Below are positions 18,459 through 27,977 of a stretch of 64,000 nt of DNA, piece by piece. This DNA is from a virus. The position numbers and the translations under genes were made by a program. Each line of letters begins with the position of its first letter. Position 1 is the stretch's first letter. The notes beneath the pieces are model-generated. The model made no database searches. It saw only the letters and a list, made by a program, of their open reading frames with translations, and was not told the DNA's origin. The stretch is from positions 1-64,000 of the IMG/VR virus record IMGVR_UViG_3300022843_000001; one strand, given 5' to 3'.

Positions 18459-19868
18459 CTAGAATTCAATTATGATTTTTACATCTTCAATTTGGGTAGT
18501 CGATCTGTTGACTGGGTCTCGATTTTCGATAAACAGAATATCTCCTGTGAATCTTTCATATTCTTCTGCCACAAGACTATTTATCGTGCCTGCGCCAGCA
18601 CCGGCAGTACCAGTACCTACCAACTTGGTAGTTGTCTCTGCTTGAAATGGTACCCAACCTGTCTTAAAGTTTTGGTGATACTTAATAACATTGGTTGCTG
18701 TGTTTACCGAATCGATAAACGCAATAGCTCCACTTGTATCACCTGTTATAACGTCACCCTTCACATAAACACTTGCATCTGCAACGTTTAGTGATTTAAG
18801 GCCAGAAAGTGTAGTGTCTGTTGCAATAACATCTGTCCCTTGATTCAATGGATTCTGAATTATTCCGACCTGACGAAAAGCATTGTCAGTGATAAAGTCA
18901 CCCGAGCCGTCACCGTATGTTAACTGTACATTAGTTGACATATAGAAAGCACCTAGATTTGCAACAGGATCTGAACCATGACCTTTACCTGGACTTAATA
19001 CTGCTCTTGCCGTAGCAACGGTGCCTGTATGTCCTGTATGAGTTATAGCAACATTTGCCTGTTCGTAATTGGCGCCGCGATTAGCAACTTGAACTTGAAT
19101 TTCTGTAATGACACCTGCAGTAATTGTAACATCGTCTGTAGCAACGGCCGAAACTACACTTGCCCCTGACCCGTTGCCCGTGATTGTAACTGCCAATCCT
19201 GTAAAATCGTAATCTGTTCCACCATCAACTACTACGATTCTATAAATCGACCCGTTGTTATTAGTTTCTGCCGCTTCTTGTGCATCCCATTGAGTTTTAT
19301 CATCGGGAACACCTGCCAAATCAACACCGTTGTTAGCACTAACGACCGTTTTTACAGGCATATAGTTTGTTGTGAGGAATTTATTTGCATCCGAGGCTTG
19401 TAGTGTATACATATACTTCCAAGTATAACCATCAGATTCTTTTACAGCATATGAAGTCTGAACATGAACTGGTTTAGTAACAACACCGGCCGACGCAGCT
19501 GTTACATTAACACAAGCATAGACTTTGAATTGATCTGTGACGCAATACCATGCTTTATCATAAATGTCAGCATCTTGGTCATCATAAGGAACAAATATTC
19601 CGCCAGATACCCAATTGTGTCGTGCATTAACGTGAGATATGTCACCAGTGATGATCTTTTTCATTGCGATCATGTTATCATGCACATCAGACTCTTCGTT
19701 GAGCGTGTCTAACGGCGTTGCAGGGTCGGCGACATCGGTTGTGTCGGTATAAGTATCCGACCATGCGTCTGACTTACCTATGTAGATGTAAGTTTTTCCA
19801 AGGTCGACCTGAGTTTTAAAATTGGCAGCGTTAGCAATTCTAAATTTGTTGGTTACTATAGCTGGCAT
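18459..19868 (-). CDS. gp8: Baseplate wedge protein gp8
   Basis: 469 residues. Shares T4 gp8 landmarks in order: IVTNKFR at the N-terminus, YIGKSDAWSD, DGYTWKYMYTL, FRQVGIIQNPL and the C-terminal IENRDPV...DVKIIIEF. T4 gp8 is 334 residues; the extra length here is an inserted beta-rich segment with GGTDYDFTGLAVTITGNG-type repeats around residues 215-300. Follows the gp7-position gene, as in T4. gp8 is part of the wedge that links gp7 to gp10. Confidence 0.85.
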   Translation of the reverse strand: MPAIVTNKFRIANAANFKTQVDLGKTYIYIGKSDAWSDTYTDTTDVADPATPLDTLNEESDVHDNMIAMKKIITGDISHVNARHNWVSGGIFVPYDDQDADIYDKAWYCVTDQFKVYACVNVTAASAGVVTKPVHVQTSYAVKESDGYTWKYMYTLQASDANKFLTTNYMPVKTVVSANNGVDLAGVPDDKTQWDAQEAAETNNNGSIYRIVVVDGGTDYDFTGLAVTITGNGSGASVVSAVATDDVTITAGVITEIQVQVANRGANYEQANVAITHTGHTGTVATARAVLSPGKGHGSDPVANLGAFYMSTNVQLTYGDGSGDFITDNAFRQVGIIQNPLNQGTDVIATDTTLSGLKSLNVADASVYVKGDVITGDTSGAIAFIDSVNTATNVIKYHQNFKTGWVPFQAETTTKLVGTGTAGAGAGTINSLVAEEYERFTGDILFIENRDPVNRSTTQIEDVKIIIEF

Positions 19869-19877
19869 TGTGTTCCT

Positions 19878-21776
19878 CTATAATTCATTAGTTAATTTAA
19901 GTTCTATGTCTGACAACAATGTGCCGTCGTATGTGTGTCCAAAAAATGCATTAGTTCCCGAATCATAACTAAACAATTCCGTACTAACATTCGATTTTAT
20001 TACAGTATCTTCGTTAGTTTCTAATTCTTCAAAGGTCAAATCTTCGTAAGCATGAAGAGCGGTTGTATCGTAAAAGTGCAACAAATCAACCCAATTTTCA
20101 CTTCTTCTCTCTTTGTAACTTCTACTATTTTTGATCTCTAACTCTAGTTCAAAAAAGAATTCGGCGACCCTGTCTACCCTACCAGTTATAGTTATAATTG
20201 GGTCAAGAACCCTTGTATAACCACTTCCCCCGTTTGTAATATTTATACCAGATAGTCGACGGGATGAGTCTAAAACTGCATTACCTGTTGCAAGAGTTGC
20301 ACCAGTAATACCAGAAGGAGAAAATGTTATAGTAGGTGTTACATTACTTGGATATTTATAACCCGAAGAAACGTCTACTGATTTTATCTGGCCTGTCAGA
20401 GCATTTGTAGTTATAGAAGTTGTGGTGTTCGTGGTTGTGTAACCAGCACCAGCCGTTGCCATACTAATATATGCAACACCTGCCGCTGTAACACCCGAGG
20501 GTATAATCTGACCTCTACTGTTGAGTGTGACAACTGCTGCTGCACCTGTTCCATCACCCGTAACTGCTATTATTGGTGCAACTGTATAACCTAATCCTAG
20601 ATCTTCTATTTCAATATATGATACATTAGTACCAGAAAGAATAGTCGTGCCCACCTGTGCCGATCTATGTATTTGTATCGCAAAATTCGCATTGCTTAAA
20701 CTTATAAACTTGTGAATTTTATGTACTAAATCTTCCGCCCCTATCAATCCAGGCTGAAGTAGTGGCATCATAGAGTTTCGTTGTTGAAGATATATCAGTA
20801 TTAATATCTCACCAAAGAACTTAAATCCTGCAGGGTGAATCAATTTGTTGAATGCATTTTCCCAGTACGATACGTTAGTACCTGTCCGGATTAGATATGA
20901 AAACTTCTGATAAAAGAAAGAATCTTGAAGTTTCTTATAATCAGACAAGAATCCACTATTGTCGATGAATTTACCCGAGGTAAACTCCGACCCATCTACA
21001 ACACCCTCGGCATTAAACGTTTCTTTATACGAAGATGCATCTTGGTCCCAGCGGCCGTCGGATGGTATAAGCATATCGTTGGCGGGATACTTAATTTCTA
21101 CGTTGTCTCCAATAAGAATCTTGAAGAACACCGCGATTGATTCCTCAGAACCACGTTCTCTATAGAATTGAGTTATATTCTTATATAACAACTTCTTATC
21201 TGTTTGAAGTTCGCGAGGTATAGTTGCTGCAATTTCTTTTTGAATAAACTTAAGATAAGAATTTTGAATAGTATCAATATCTCGTTCTTCAAGTAGGGTA
21301 TCAATTGCGTGGGTGGGATTGTCACCAACGTATCTAATAACATTGGTAACTAGCTTCAATTGTTTTAATTCGTATCCAATAAGATCGTCGTGGTTAATAT
21401 TAAACAGAACACCATATGTTACTAAAGGCGTTGTTAAGGCATCGGGTAAATCATCCGTACCGCCAACGTAATTTGTAGCTGGCATTGATATTTCAACACC
21501 ATTATTATCATATAAAGTAAATGTATTGTTTGTGCTATAGAAGTAATCGTTGGCGTCTGCTTTAAATATGACATGGTTATTAACAACTGTTGCATAATAA
21601 GTCTGTGCCGCAAGATTATACGAATGGCCAAACAGATTCATGAAATCGTAATATGCATCCATCATTGTTATCAGCAATGCAGAGTCTTCTCTCAACTCTA
21701 ATGGAATCATTCCTTCTATACGAACACTTTCCTTGGTTTTACGTCTAGCAGAAGCTACTGTTTCGATTACACTCAT
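19878..21776 (-). CDS. Baseplate wedge protein at the gp7 position
   Basis: 632 residues between gp6 and gp8, exactly the place of gp7 in T4 (1032 residues there). The N-terminal half is helical (LKFIQKEIAATIPRELQTDKK, FYRERGSEESIAVFFKIL), followed by YWENAFNKLIHPAGFKFFGE. Residues about 385-540 contain repeated GxGYTxxPxIxxxG beta turns, related in style to the insert in gp8. Sequence identity to T4 gp7 is not obvious, so the wedge-core role rests on gene order. Confidence 0.75.
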   Translation of the reverse strand: MSVIETVASARRKTKESVRIEGMIPLELREDSALLITMMDAYYDFMNLFGHSYNLAAQTYYATVVNNHVIFKADANDYFYSTNNTFTLYDNNGVEISMPATNYVGGTDDLPDALTTPLVTYGVLFNINHDDLIGYELKQLKLVTNVIRYVGDNPTHAIDTLLEERDIDTIQNSYLKFIQKEIAATIPRELQTDKKLLYKNITQFYRERGSEESIAVFFKILIGDNVEIKYPANDMLIPSDGRWDQDASSYKETFNAEGVVDGSEFTSGKFIDNSGFLSDYKKLQDSFFYQKFSYLIRTGTNVSYWENAFNKLIHPAGFKFFGEILILIYLQQRNSMMPLLQPGLIGAEDLVHKIHKFISLSNANFAIQIHRSAQVGTTILSGTNVSYIEIEDLGLGYTVAPIIAVTGDGTGAAAVVTLNSRGQIIPSGVTAAGVAYISMATAGAGYTTTNTTTSITTNALTGQIKSVDVSSGYKYPSNVTPTITFSPSGITGATLATGNAVLDSSRRLSGINITNGGSGYTRVLDPIITITGRVDRVAEFFFELELEIKNSRSYKERRSENWVDLLHFYDTTALHAYEDLTFEELETNEDTVIKSNVSTELFSYDSGTNAFFGHTYDGTLLSDIELKLTNEL

Positions 21777-21778
21777 TA

Positions 21779-23638
21779 TTAATGTCTCGAAGTTGTCTCG
21801 TAATTAATGGCACCGGCAGAACCAGCAGTCGCAATTGTATCTACTTCGCCGTTAACTGAAACACTCAATAAATCAATTTCAATTAGTTGATTGCGTTTTG
21901 GCGCAATATCATACGAGTTAGGAGTTACTGTTACTTTAATTACGGTTGCATTGTCTGGAGTAAAATTACTTAATAACACCACTCCAGTTACAGGGTTCAT
22001 GTTACCCGCCTCTGCTATAACCGTGATTTTCTCGTTGCTTCCACCCAATTTGTAGACGTATACTGTTCGGCTTGTGGAATCGGTAATCGGCTTGTCTCCA
22101 AAATAATGATTGACACCATCTATTAGAAAGGCACTTGACGACAAAGTTTGTTCGGCCGAATCAGAAACATAAGTAGGAGCGGAATAATTCAACGTAATAG
22201 AATTGGTAACACCAGCATTTGGAGTAACATTTTTGTACATAAATACGCGAACATTAGAATTCAATATGCCGCTATCACTTGTGTCAATGTTATTGAGAAG
22301 TTTGGAGTGTCTTAGCACGCCATCAAAACGTCTTAACTCTGTGAGATTATATTCAGTTATCTTTTGTATAGCCAAGGCCTGCAATTCTGCTTGTGTTCTG
22401 TCCGTCAGATTGGGATTATACTTAAAGAATACTTCAAGTGATATGTAGGTATATTCAGGGTCGAGAAATACAGGAGTTATTGATACAACATTCTTACCCT
22501 TCAATATCGAGGTAACATCGAGCTTTGCCTGGGCAGATAAGAAACTGCCTGACTTTGGTTTGATTGATATGTAGACTTTGCCATAATCTGGAGGATCACT
22601 ATTTTCACCGCCCCAGGTTGATATAGCTTCAATGTCGCCATATTCCTTAACAAGAATTGCACGATAATCGTCTGCAGTTACAGCACGATTCTGTGTAATG
22701 AAAGTCAAAGGTGCGTTGAATCTAATCGAATCCAAATCTTCCCTATCGTCACCGCCAATAGATAAAGCGCCTACCGTAGAAGTGGTCACTACTACATTTG
22801 TGTTACCTTCGATATTTGATGTGAAGGTATAGGGTGCGGTTGCGTCTTTGCCAGCGCCATTTCCTGCTACACCAGAGGAGTGTATATATTCAATTTCTAC
22901 GATATTATTCGACACCAATTTATTACCGATAATACCGTCACCAAAATAGATTTCGTAATAACCACTATTGTTTTCTTGTAGAAAGAATATGTTAGAATTT
23001 CCGTCTGGACTTACAAATGACGTAAACTGTTTGTATATCTTATAACTTTCCGCTTCTTGATTTTCTCGTACTCGAACTATCATTGTGGTAGTGTCGATGT
23101 TATTATCTGGAATATCGAATCTTTGATTGCTTGTGCTATTATCAACACGGTCCTTAACGGTTTTAAATACACCCTGTTTTATCACAACATCGCTGAAGGT
23201 GAATGTATTTGTAGAAGATAGAGTTACTGTTTTAGAATCCGTGACAATGAATGGATATTCAACACCGTCAATTATTGAGGATAAAGCAGAGCCGCGAGAC
23301 AAAGTTAAGGTAGTTGGTGGTGCGCCAATCGGGGTAGGAACACTTATGTCAACAACAGCAGTAGCGCCCAGGGTTGACCTAGGAATATATCCCAATAGTT
23401 TACCATGAGATACCACGTTGCCCCGAATCTGTGCAGAATCAAGGAATGCTTCGTTAACCGTGAAGTGAGCATTCAATGCGTTGTAGTGTGTATTATAAGC
23501 AAGTAGATCTAAAAAGATACTCATGCCCGAACCATCAAAGTTATAGTCGTTAAACTTTGATTGACTCTCTAGATACGATTTTAAGTTGGTGCGTATCTTG
23601 TCAAAATCTAATTCTGTGGCGTTTAATTGTGTTGCCAT
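21779..23638 (-). CDS. gp6: Baseplate wedge protein gp6
   Basis: 619 residues. The N-terminus FDKIRTNLKSYLESQSKFNDYNFDGSGMS followed by LLAYNTHYNALNAHFTVNEAFLDSAQ and LGYIPRS is the typical gp6/gpJ-type baseplate pattern; the mid part AVTADDYRAILVKEYGDIEAISTWGGE is the Baseplate_J core. gp6 forms the dimer ring that joins the wedges around the hub. Adjacent to gp25 with no gap. Confidence 0.93.
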   Translation of the reverse strand: MATQLNATELDFDKIRTNLKSYLESQSKFNDYNFDGSGMSIFLDLLAYNTHYNALNAHFTVNEAFLDSAQIRGNVVSHGKLLGYIPRSTLGATAVVDISVPTPIGAPPTTLTLSRGSALSSIIDGVEYPFIVTDSKTVTLSSTNTFTFSDVVIKQGVFKTVKDRVDNSTSNQRFDIPDNNIDTTTMIVRVRENQEAESYKIYKQFTSFVSPDGNSNIFFLQENNSGYYEIYFGDGIIGNKLVSNNIVEIEYIHSSGVAGNGAGKDATAPYTFTSNIEGNTNVVVTTSTVGALSIGGDDREDLDSIRFNAPLTFITQNRAVTADDYRAILVKEYGDIEAISTWGGENSDPPDYGKVYISIKPKSGSFLSAQAKLDVTSILKGKNVVSITPVFLDPEYTYISLEVFFKYNPNLTDRTQAELQALAIQKITEYNLTELRRFDGVLRHSKLLNNIDTSDSGILNSNVRVFMYKNVTPNAGVTNSITLNYSAPTYVSDSAEQTLSSSAFLIDGVNHYFGDKPITDSTSRTVYVYKLGGSNEKITVIAEAGNMNPVTGVVLLSNFTPDNATVIKVTVTPNSYDIAPKRNQLIEIDLLSVSVNGEVDTIATAGSAGAINYETTSRH

Positions 23639-24082
23639 TTATCTTACCCTGTCCAAATAAAAGTCTATGCTAACGTCTTCTTCTAGGTTAACAACTGAGA
23701 AATTGAGAGAAACAAACAGTGAATTATTTTCTTCTTGATTTGTTATCTGTATATAGTTAACGCTTACTCGAGGTTCGTATTTTGTGAGTACTCTCATCAT
23801 TTCTTGTTTTATAGAACCTATAGTTACGTTGTCTGCAGGTTCAAATAAGAGATCACGAACACCCGAACCTAACCATGGCTGAAACAATCGTTCTTGCTTT
23901 GAGGTTAATATCAAATTCTTTACTGATTGTTTAACCGCGTCTAAATCCAACAATGGGAGTATATCACCATGGGCCGGATTCTGTTTCAGACTTAAGTCTA
24001 GATCGGAATAACCCTTTGATCGTGATACGATACGGGATTTTTCGCCGAGTATACTCTTGTCGCTTAATATTTCTGTAGACAT
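23639..24082 (-). CDS. gp25: Baseplate wedge protein gp25
   Basis: 147 residues of the GPW/gp25 family: ILTSKQERLFQPWLGSGVRDLLFEP is the signature helix-turn region, followed by IKQEMMRVLTKYEPRVSVNYIQI. gp25 sits at the sheath-baseplate junction. The ATG lies exactly 5 nt after a TATAAATA late box and no Shine-Dalgarno fits in between, so a transcript from that box would be leaderless. Confidence 0.93.
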   Translation of the reverse strand: MSTEILSDKSILGEKSRIVSRSKGYSDLDLSLKQNPAHGDILPLLDLDAVKQSVKNLILTSKQERLFQPWLGSGVRDLLFEPADNVTIGSIKQEMMRVLTKYEPRVSVNYIQITNQEENNSLFVSLNFSVVNLEEDVSIDFYLDRVR

Positions 24083-24087
24083 ATGTT

Positions 24088-24095
24088 TATTTATA
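24088..24095 (-). promoter_or_regulatory. T4-type late promoter box TATAAATA, 5 nt before gp25 ATG
   Basis: GGGTATAAATAAACATATG on the minus strand. With T4 geometry (start about 6 nt after the box) the first transcribed base would be the A of the start codon. Confidence 0.5.
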
Positions 24096-24126
24096 CCCTA
24101 TCTATGAAAGAATATCAGTATTTGTT

Positions 24127-25017
24127 TTATTCATGTGAATGGGTGTCAAGAGAGACATTAGATGAATCTATAGTTGCTCCTGTTATACCACCTACAGCAG
24201 ATATGGTTGACCCAGCGGAGATTGCAGTACCTGCCGTGATCGATGTACCTGCAATGATGCTTCCACCAACACTCAAGTTGCCTGTAATCGTGGTGGAGGC
24301 ACACGTTAATATAGTACTTCCCCCGACAGTTATGTTAGCATCAGAATCAATATTGACTTGCATTGCACCCGTGATATGCACCTTGTCATTGCCCGTGGTT
24401 ACAGACCATTTGTTTCCATTTCGGGTGACCATATCTCCGTTGGGGTGTATTTCAACGAGTGTGCCGCTTTTGTGCTTTATTCTTATACGTTCAGCACTAG
24501 GAGTATCATCCATTTCTATGATATGGCCTGCAGGACTCTCAATTACTTTATTGTTTGGATATACAGCAGCATAGGGTGAAGCGGGCTCATTTATTATAGA
24601 ATCGGGTGTGTATGATATTGTATCCGTGCCGGTAGCAAGTTTATTAACGTCACTTCTATTTAAATAATCGCTCTTGGGATAATTACCTGTCACATCCGAG
24701 AATCCTTTCGATGTGTCGGGCATTCCGCCCTGTAACGCCATCATTGTTCCTATAATAACTGGGTCTTGGTGCGAATCTCCATCTTTGAAAAACCCAAACA
24801 CCCAACTACCTGCATATAATCCATGAGGGGATGCTCCAAGGCCGGACATTCCAGACGAGGTACAGGGCATCATAACAGTTGCCCATGGTAAATCCTTGGT
24901 GGGTATTAATGTTTTGTCGTCGGTGTGAAAACCAAAACACCTTGCACGAACTCTATTTAACATGCTCGGGTCTTGTATGTCTTCAATTACACCTGAAAAC
25001 CACATAAAATTATTCAT
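24127..25017 (-). CDS. gp5: Baseplate hub/spike protein gp5 (no lysozyme domain)
   Basis: 296 residues. Residues 1-100 are the gp5/VgrG OB-fold (FSGVIEDIQDPSMLNRVRARCFGFH, GSWVFGFFKDGDSHQDPVIIG). T4 gp5 then has a lysozyme domain; here it is missing and the chain passes to a spike beta-helix with repeated I.AG(T/S).I.AG turns. The C-terminus ends DTHSHE, and an HxH at the very tip is the metal-binding apex seen in P2 gpV-type spikes. Start overlaps the upstream hub gene. So it is the cell-puncturing needle without its own lysozyme. Confidence 0.87.
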   Translation of the reverse strand: MNNFMWFSGVIEDIQDPSMLNRVRARCFGFHTDDKTLIPTKDLPWATVMMPCTSSGMSGLGASPHGLYAGSWVFGFFKDGDSHQDPVIIGTMMALQGGMPDTSKGFSDVTGNYPKSDYLNRSDVNKLATGTDTISYTPDSIINEPASPYAAVYPNNKVIESPAGHIIEMDDTPSAERIRIKHKSGTLVEIHPNGDMVTRNGNKWSVTTGNDKVHITGAMQVNIDSDANITVGGSTILTCASTTITGNLSVGGSIIAGTSITAGTAISAGSTISAVGGITGATIDSSNVSLDTHSHE

Positions 25018-26342
25018 TATGTTTTACTCGGTACATTTTCATTTAAACTTACGTCTGTACTGTCTCTAACTATTCTTACTATACATTTATACACGCCCTT
25101 TTCGAAAGAATGAACGTTGTTTATTACCAAGTATTTACCTGACATAAACCGATCAATGTTATGTTCGGCATCAATAGCGCTTAGATCATCGAGCGCGGGG
25201 TCGATAGGTTTCGGTAATAGAATATCAACAATAGAACCGCTACTTAGCTCGGGATTGCCAGGGACGGTCATGCTATGAACCATTGCCTGTATATTCTCCT
25301 CTATTGAATTGGTTATACCAAACATAGGAGCTATGGTTGAATTATAATTTTGTTCATTATCAAACAATAATGAGCTCTTGTTGATAATACTAAAATATGT
25401 ATCACCAAACTCCGAGAGTTCGAGATTCTTGAACTTTATACCCGAGGAATAAAGAGACTGGGTATTGATAATGTTTTTGTTGTTGTATTTGAATAAGTGA
25501 TTTTTATAAGTTTTCTTCGATGTATCGACTTCAAGAGTATTGGACGAATACACACCATTATTCTGTGCTGCCAACTTAGAGAATCCCAATTCGGACGACA
25601 AGTCAATAATATTATATTTGTCTTCATTAAACCCTGCGGCAGCATGTGGGTCACCAGCATTGTCATTACTTGCTTCTTTGTTTTTAAGTGCGTTCTTTTT
25701 ATACACGCCTCGTACCTTTCGTTCAAGCATCGGTTTAAATGATTCTATTCTAATGCCATCAAACAATGTTTCATAAACAAAAAACTTATAGCCCAATTCA
25801 TCGTATGCACGCTCAAGCAATGTGTCGATTGCTTCGTTTATGTTCATGTTAGGAATAATACCCTTGATATTACCGGCAGACGTTAAACTGACGTTTGCGA
25901 CCGGCGTATCTAAATCTCCTTCTATTAGATTTTTAATAATACTTACAACAGATCCGTTTATCTTTTTTGATACTCTTACTATACTTGCGAGATATCCATG
26001 TTTTGATATGCATGATAATTTATATATCTGAGTATTGTTACCTTGGCGAGAATACAATGGTATATCAACGACATAGCACTCCTTTTCGAAAATCTCAAGT
26101 TCTTCTCCATTATGTTTTGCCAATACAAAATTGATCTTTTCGTTTCCAGATATCTTAACTAGATTGAAAAAATCCGCGGCATCAACTATAGAGAATTCAT
26201 ACGTTAGCGTCGATGTGTATACACTTTCCACAATTTCCACGCTCTGAATCAAGTCGCCTATATCCCAGGTAATACCGGCATGGTTGGTAAGTTCTATCTT
26301 CTTAAATTGATACGATGTAGCCGATATATTAGACTGACCCAT
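25017..26342 (-). CDS. Baseplate hub protein, gp27/gpD-like
   Basis: 441 residues. The N-terminal ISATSYQFKKIELTN...DIGDLIQSVEIVESVYTSTLTYEFSIVDA and the later IYKLSCISKHGYLASIVRVSKKI have the look of the gp27/gpD hub fold that binds gp5 and adapts sixfold to threefold symmetry. The 1-bp contact with the gp5 gene supports a gp27 role. T4 gp27 is 391 residues. Assignment by pattern and order. Confidence 0.78.
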   Translation of the reverse strand: MGQSNISATSYQFKKIELTNHAGITWDIGDLIQSVEIVESVYTSTLTYEFSIVDAADFFNLVKISGNEKINFVLAKHNGEELEIFEKECYVVDIPLYSRQGNNTQIYKLSCISKHGYLASIVRVSKKINGSVVSIIKNLIEGDLDTPVANVSLTSAGNIKGIIPNMNINEAIDTLLERAYDELGYKFFVYETLFDGIRIESFKPMLERKVRGVYKKNALKNKEASNDNAGDPHAAAGFNEDKYNIIDLSSELGFSKLAAQNNGVYSSNTLEVDTSKKTYKNHLFKYNNKNIINTQSLYSSGIKFKNLELSEFGDTYFSIINKSSLLFDNEQNYNSTIAPMFGITNSIEENIQAMVHSMTVPGNPELSSGSIVDILLPKPIDPALDDLSAIDAEHNIDRFMSGKYLVINNVHSFEKGVYKCIVRIVRDSTDVSLNENVPSKT

Positions 26343-27132
26343 TTAACAACCTTTTGAATTTTAAAGCAAAATCTTGAATTAATTCAGGACGGATTGCTCT
26401 TATTGCAGATCGTTTATCATTCAATTCAGTTTCCCATTCTCTATTACTGACATAGGTTAAGGTATTATTCCCAGCACCGCCAGGGATGAATAAACTATTG
26501 TCAGTAATAAGACCATTAGCATCGGTGTAATATTTTGGAGCAATCTTTCGTTGGAATACCTGCCATGACGATATAAAATCTAATGAAGTTTCCCCTTGTA
26601 CGTTCTCAGGATCCCCTGTTGCTCCCCCAGGTTTAAATGACCCTGTGACGTTCTCTAATGTGATATGATTATATCGAGAGTTCTTGGCCACGATTTTTCC
26701 TGTAGCGCCAGACAAACTACCCGTTATTGTTTCTCCAATGGTGAAACGACCTGCCACACTATCCAGATAGTTAGTAATCAATTGATCGGAATTTCTTTGT
26801 ATTGTAGGCAAAGCGCTTATCACAACACCGGCATACTCTTCATCCATATATTTTTCAAATTCCTGTGAAGACAATGGCCAACCAGACAATCCTCCATGTA
26901 GCGTGTCATTAACGATAAAGAAAGTCCAGTAATAGTCAGGAGTTCCATATAACTTATATGATACAACATCAGGTCTCTCGCCATCGTGTATCTGATAATA
27001 TTTGTAACCATTGGCATCATCGATTATATTTTCACGAACATGTATATATCGGAAAATGTCCTTGATGTTAGTCTTAACACTATCGGTACCGAATTCATAT
27101 TTGGTGTATGGAAATGGTTTAAAAAATGACAT
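26329..27132 (-). CDS. gp53: Baseplate wedge protein gp53
   Basis: 267 residues. Starts FFKPFPYTKYEFG and contains YYQIHDGERPDVVSYKLYGTPDYYWTFFIVNDTLHGGLSGWPLS, the strongly conserved gp53 block with a LysM-like N-terminal part. gp53 clamps neighbouring wedges when the baseplate assembles round the hub. Overlaps the hub gene by 14 bp. Confidence 0.92.
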   Translation of the reverse strand: MSFFKPFPYTKYEFGTDSVKTNIKDIFRYIHVRENIIDDANGYKYYQIHDGERPDVVSYKLYGTPDYYWTFFIVNDTLHGGLSGWPLSSQEFEKYMDEEYAGVVISALPTIQRNSDQLITNYLDSVAGRFTIGETITGSLSGATGKIVAKNSRYNHITLENVTGSFKPGGATGDPENVQGETSLDFISSWQVFQRKIAPKYYTDANGLITDNSLFIPGGAGNNTLTYVSNREWETELNDKRSAIRAIRPELIQDFALKFKRLLNGSV

Positions 27133-27135
27133 TAT

Positions 27136-27930
27136 TTAACTCCTTTTAGCGCCATAAGAACGAACCTTATATTTTTCAAGATTATCAATGTCTTTTTGTG
27201 ATAATGATCTAGTCTCTTGAAATGAAATTGCAACATCAACTTCGCTTGGCTCACCATTTTCGAAGAACACACTAGACGTTGGATTATATGAAACATTCAT
27301 AGAAGTCATGTAGGTTTCATAAATTTTCGAAATGTGTTCCATTTCGTCTTCGCCGTTGAAGAATGATATTTCGAACTTAGAAGGATATTTAAGTATAAAA
27401 GCGTCTTGTTCTTTCGGGTACATATTACGTCTAAACGCATTAATAATAGAGGTAATCACTTTTGATTCGTCTGCATTAACTGCAATCAATTTAAATGCAA
27501 AAGAATAAGATCTAGGTGTGATGCCTGTAAATGTAACATTGGTATAAGAATTCATTACCTTTTTGTTAGCAAAGGAGAAAACTTCTCTTGCAGAAGAAAA
27601 TGAAGCGCCAGGGACCACATTAGCAAGAACAGTTGCCGCAATGGCAGATCCCCAATTACCACCCGAGGATTGTTTTAGATTTCTCATTGCGCCAGAAATT
27701 GCACTACCAGTTGCCTTGGCAAAATCTCCAATACCGCCACCTGCAAGCACAGCACTACCTATTGCGCCAAGATTCATTGTACCATAACCAGCGCCATCTG
27801 CAAATGCAATACCTATAGGCATGTGAAAGTTTATTTCTTCTACCTTATCTGCATCGATAATCTTGAACTTAATAAAGGGATGAATCTTTCCTAAGTCCGA
27901 AGGAAATCTGTGTATTGTGGTTTCTGCCAT
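27136..27930 (-). CDS. gp48: Tail tube-associated baseplate protein gp48
   Basis: 264 residues; T4 gp48 is 364. The C-terminal YPSKFEISFFNGEDEM...YETYMTSMNVSYNP...FFENGEPSEVDVAISFQETRSLSQKDI is the conserved gp48/gp54 tube-adaptor pattern (ends with the E-x-R/LT-x-x-DI motif). The middle has a small-residue, hydrophobic segment (AIGSAVLAGGGIGDFAKATGSAI). It caps the hub and starts the tube with gp54. First gene of the baseplate operon, with a late box facing it and GAGGTG before the ATG. Confidence 0.82.
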   Translation of the reverse strand: MAETTIHRFPSDLGKIHPFIKFKIIDADKVEEINFHMPIGIAFADGAGYGTMNLGAIGSAVLAGGGIGDFAKATGSAISGAMRNLKQSSGGNWGSAIAATVLANVVPGASFSSAREVFSFANKKVMNSYTNVTFTGITPRSYSFAFKLIAVNADESKVITSIINAFRRNMYPKEQDAFILKYPSKFEISFFNGEDEMEHISKIYETYMTSMNVSYNPTSSVFFENGEPSEVDVAISFQETRSLSQKDIDNLEKYKVRSYGAKRS

Positions 27931-27943
27931 GAGGTGGTTACCT

Positions 27944-27951
27944 TATAAATA
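27944..27951 (+). promoter_or_regulatory. T4-type late promoter box TATAAATA (to gp4)
   Basis: TATAAATA on the plus strand 26 nt before the gp4 ATG at 27978. Forms a divergent pair with the minus-strand box just to its right. Confidence 0.6.
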
Positions 27952-27968
27952 ACTTTTTTGTATGTGTT

Positions 27969-27976
27969 TATTTATA
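27969..27976 (-). promoter_or_regulatory. T4-type late promoter box TATAAATA (to gp48 and baseplate operon)
   Basis: TATAAATA on the minus strand 38 nt before the gp48 ATG. With the plus-strand box it makes a compact divergent late promoter pair whose transcripts overlap by about 15 nt. Confidence 0.65.
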
Positions 27977-27977
27977 T

